This document shows, one piece after another, positions 61,385 through 64,000 of a DNA stretch of 64,000 nt (within the stretch, counting starts at the first letter, position 1; each line of letters starts with the position of its first letter). The stretch is taken from assembly GCA_036961355.1 (NCBI GenBank), contig JBALVL010000002.1, positions 62,001 to 126,000 on the forward strand. Reading direction: 5' to 3'. The notes beneath the pieces are model-generated. The model was given only the letters and a program-made list of their open reading frames with translations, was not told the DNA's origin and searched no databases. The stretch comes from Motiliproteus sp036961355. GTDB lineage: Bacteria > Pseudomonadota > Gammaproteobacteria > Pseudomonadales > Balneatricaceae. A program made the position numbers and the translations under genes.

Positions 61385-64000
61385 TTAGGCTTTTTGTGCA
61401 GCCAGATTGTTAAGATGCATGTCAAAGGCAGCCTCGGCGACCTCTTCCTCAGTGGGGTATTTACCGCTCGATCGGGCCTGATCCATATAGGCCTGCATCT
61501 GACGGTAATCGACAGGCATCACCTTGACGAAATCGGCGACGGCCGTCGGCCAGTCCGCCAGCAGCGCTTGGGCTACGTCTGATCCGGTCTGCTTGCGATG
61601 CTGCTCGATCAGATCGTGCAGCTCAGCGATCTCGGCACTGTCTTCAAGAGTTTCCAGTGCCACCATCTCCATATTGCACTTGGCGGCGAAATCCTTCTTC
61701 CGGTCCAGCACATAGGCCACACCACCGGACATGCCAGCCGCAAAGTTGCGCCCAGTCGCCCCCAGAATCACCGTTTTTCCTCCGGTCATGTATTCACAAC
61801 CGTGATCACCGACACCTTCAACCACCGCCGTGGCTCCGGAGTTGCGGACGCAGAAGCGCTCGCCAGCGATGCCGCGGATAAAGGCACTACCGCTGGTGGC
61901 TCCGAAGAAGGCAACGTTGCCGATCAGAATGTTCTGGCTCGGTTCGAAGGGTGCTTGTGCATCGGGGTAAACCACCAATTTGCCGCCAGAGAGTCCTTTG
62001 CCGAAGTAGTCGTTGGCATCGCCTTCGAGTTCGAAACGAATCCCTTTGGCGCCAAAGCAGCCGAAGCTCTGTCCGGCGGAGCCGCTGAACTTCACCTGGA
62101 TGCAGTCTTCAGGGAGGCCGACATCGTTGTACTTTTTGGAGATCTCGTTGGAGAGCATGGCACCGACCGAGCGGTCAGTGCTAATAATGCCGTACTCCAG
62201 TGACACTGGCTGCTGATTATCCAGCGCGGGCTGGGCATCCTTGATCAGCTTGCGATCGATGATCTCGTCGATCAGATGTTTCTGAGCGATGCTGTTGTAC
62301 AAGGTCTCGCCATCTGGCGTTGGTTCCTTGTAAAGGATCGGCGACAGGTCGACGCCCTTAAATTTCCAGTGATCGATATTGTCGCGGATATCGAGGCACT
62401 GGGTCTGACCTACCATCTCGTTGATACTGCGGAAGCCCAGTTCGGCCATCAGCTCGCGTAACCCTTCAGCCATGAACGTGAAGAAGTTCACCACATGTTC
62501 AACTTTGCCTTGATAACGCGCACGCAACTCTTTGTCTTGAGTGGCGATGCCTACCGGGCAAGTGTTGAGGTGACACTTGCGCATCATGGTGCAGCCTTCG
62601 ACGATCAGTGCAGCGGTTGCGACGCCCCACTCTTCAGCACCGAGCAAGGTGGCGATCGCGAGATCGCGTGGCGTCTTCATCTGACCATCGGCTTGTACGG
62701 TAATACGGCTGCGCAGCTTGTTGCGTACCAAGGTCTGATGAGTCTCAGACAGACCCAGTTCCCACGGCAGGCCGGCATGTTTGATCGAACTCAACGGCGA
62801 GGCACCAGTACCGCCGTCGTAACCGGCGATCAGTACCACGTCGGCATAACCCTTACAGACGCCCGACGCGATGGTACCGACACCCGCCTCGGAGACCAAC
62901 TTAACGTTGATCCGTGCCTCGCGGTTGGCATTCTTCAGGTCGAAGATCAGCTGGGACAGGTCTTCGATCGAGTAGATGTCATGGTGCGGTGGTGGCGAGA
63001 TCAGTCCCACTCCCGGGGTCGAACCACGGGTACGACCGATCCAGGCATCCACTTTATGCCCCGGCAGCTGACCGCCTTCTCCGGGCTTGGCGCCCTGAGC
63101 CATCTTGATCTGCAGCTCGTCGGCGTTGGCCAGGTAATAACTGGTCACCCCGAAGCGTCCGGAGGCGACCTGTTTGATTCGAGATTTCTTGGAATCGCCG
63201 TTGGCTTCCGGAGTAAAGCGAATCGGATCCTCACCGCCCTCACCGCTGTTGCTCTTGCCGCCGATCCGGTTCATCGCGATCGCCAGTGTGGTGTGGGCCT
63301 CCCAGGAGATGGAGCCAAATGACATGGCGCCGGTGGCGAACCGTTTGAAAATCTCTTCAATCGGTTCGACCTCGCTCAGAGGGATCGAAGGCCGGTCGGG
63401 GTTGAACTTCATCAGCCCGCGCAGGGTAAAGGCCGCTTGACTCTGTTCATCGACGTTTTTAGCGTACTCACCAAACTGGGTCTGATCGTTGTTGGATGTG
63501 GCGTGCTGCAACAACCGGATCGTGGTGGGGTTGAACAGGTGACGCTCGCCGTCTTTACGCCAAGCATATTCGCCGCCGGAGGGCAGCAGGTCATCTATGG
63601 CGATGCGACCTTCTGGAGCAAACCCTTGACGATGACGCTGTAGCGCCTCCTGGGCGATCTGATCCAGACCAATGCCCTCGATGCGACTCACGGTACCGGT
63701 GAAGTAGCTATTCACAACCTCGGAATTAATCCCCAGTGCTTCAAAGATCTGTGCGCCCTGATACGACTGTAGGGTGGAGATGCCCATCTTGGAGAAGATC
63801 TTCAGCAGGCCACTGTTGACCGCTTGGGTGTAGCGATCGAACAGCTGAGTATCGCTGAGGCTGGCATCAACGACACCCTCGTTACGCAGTTCCAGCAAGG
63901 TTTCGAGTGCCAGGTAAGGGTTGACCGCCGATGCGCCGTAACCGAGCAGAGTGGCAAAGTGGTGGGTCTCTCGTACATCACCGGATTCGACAATTAAGTC
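61385..64000 (-). CDS. gltB: Glutamate synthase large (alpha) subunit, C-terminal part
   Basis: The frame is open for 871 codons from the window edge to the TAA at 61385, so this is the C-terminal 60% or so of GltB. Seen: FATLLGYGASAVNPYLALET of the central domain, FMN-binding SFGSISWEAHTTLAIAMNRI, the [3Fe-4S] cysteines CTMMRKCHLNTCPVG, and the GXG repeats of the C-terminal beta-helix (GCEYMTGGKTVILGATG). The N-terminal amidotransferase domain lies beyond the window. It is transcribed toward gltD. Confidence 0.95.
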   Translation of the reverse strand, partial: DLIVESGDVRETHHFATLLGYGASAVNPYLALETLLELRNEGVVDASLSDTQLFDRYTQAVNSGLLKIFSKMGISTLQSYQGAQIFEALGINSEVVNSYFTGTVSRIEGIGLDQIAQEALQRHRQGFAPEGRIAIDDLLPSGGEYAWRKDGERHLFNPTTIRLLQHATSNNDQTQFGEYAKNVDEQSQAAFTLRGLMKFNPDRPSIPLSEVEPIEEIFKRFATGAMSFGSISWEAHTTLAIAMNRIGGKSNSGEGGEDPIRFTPEANGDSKKSRIKQVASGRFGVTSYYLANADELQIKMAQGAKPGEGGQLPGHKVDAWIGRTRGSTPGVGLISPPPHHDIYSIEDLSQLIFDLKNANREARINVKLVSEAGVGTIASGVCKGYADVVLIAGYDGGTGASPLSSIKHAGLPWELGLSETHQTLVRNKLRSRITVQADGQMKTPRDLAIATLLGAEEWGVATAALIVEGCTMMRKCHLNTCPVGIATQDKELRARYQGKVEHVVNFFTFMAEGLRELMAELGFRSINEMVGQTQCLDIRDNIDHWKFKGVDLSPILYKEPTPDGETLYNSIAQKHLIDEIIDRKLIKDAQPALDNQQPVSLEYGIISTDRSVGAMLSNEISKKYNDVGLPEDCIQVKFSGSAGQSFGCFGAKGIRFELEGDANDYFGKGLSGGKLVVYPDAQAPFEPSQNILIGNVAFFGATSGSAFIRGIAGERFCVRNSGATAVVEGVGDHGCEYMTGGKTVILGATGRNFAAGMSGGVAYVLDRKKDFAAKCNMEMVALETLEDSAEIAELHDLIEQHRKQTGSDVAQALLADWPTAVADFVKVMPVDYRQMQAYMDQARSSGKYPTEEEVAEAAFDMHLNNLAAQKA

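Noticed and set aside
1..64000. CRISPR arrays, prophage, tRNA or rRNA genes
   Set aside because: No regularly spaced repeat array, phage structural gene, tRNA-like cloverleaf or rRNA core motif was noticed; repeats present are short tandem pairs or palindromes.

Overview
The window is a chromosomal segment of a free-living gammaproteobacterium, most likely a marine member of the Oceanospirillales/Alteromonadales/Pseudomonadales grouping. The basis is indirect: a long class II IlvC, the divergent tesA | ybbA-ybbP arrangement, an LpoB/LPP20/COG3014 lipoprotein cluster, a Pseudomonas-style REP pair, a CsrA-binding small RNA of the RsmY/RsmZ type, and many LysR, GntR and TRAP/AEC genes. No rRNA, tRNA, CRISPR array, prophage or intact insertion sequence was seen.

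Region 1 (1-8.7 kb) is housekeeping-like: small envelope proteins, a well-formed GGA-hairpin small RNA on the minus strand (about 1105-1222), a DUF2489 protein, an Lrp regulator divergent from an EamA exporter, the ybbA-ybbP ABC system divergent from tesA, and a GNAT enzyme. Region 2 (8.7-16.8 kb) starts with a degenerate IS5-type transposase, then a GlxA-type regulator divergent from a rhodanese/GNAT pair, a LysR/MDR reductase/DJ-1 set, rarD, and a rubredoxin gene placed 5 nt before an HD-GYP phosphodiesterase. Region 3 (17-24.6 kb) holds ilvC, a REP pair, a ModF-like double ATPase, a STAS-like protein and a four-gene lipoprotein operon including an LpoB homologue.

Region 4 (24.6-33.5 kb) is a set of redox and detoxification genes (haloacid dehalogenase, GST, AhpD-like protein under a TetR regulator with two perfect palindromic operators, LysR/MDR, SDR, ABM monooxygenase, redoxin), followed by a beheaded histidine kinase and a class III nucleotide cyclase.

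Region 5 (33.8-59.5 kb) is a catabolic block. One part joins an agmatinase-family ureohydrolase, a YjiH-type transporter, an aldehyde dehydrogenase and a zinc alcohol dehydrogenase under a LysR regulator; a 23-bp pattern recurs at two of its promoters. The next part has a ThDP enzyme with a CoA-acylating (sulfoacetaldehyde-type) aldehyde dehydrogenase, two paralogous GntR regulators, a TIM-barrel isomerase/dehydratase, two AEC permeases (one frameshifted at a run of eight G), an SDR, and an HMG-CoA lyase-like enzyme. The last part has a LysR gene, a Gfo/Idh/MocA oxidoreductase, a complete TRAP transporter, an MFS protein with a long C-terminal tail, a catabolic-looking quinate/shikimate dehydrogenase and a type II dehydroquinase. 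These suggest uptake and breakdown of small organic acids, possibly including quinate or shikimate; the true substrates cannot be read from sequence. The window ends in gltD and the C-terminal part of gltB (glutamate synthase).
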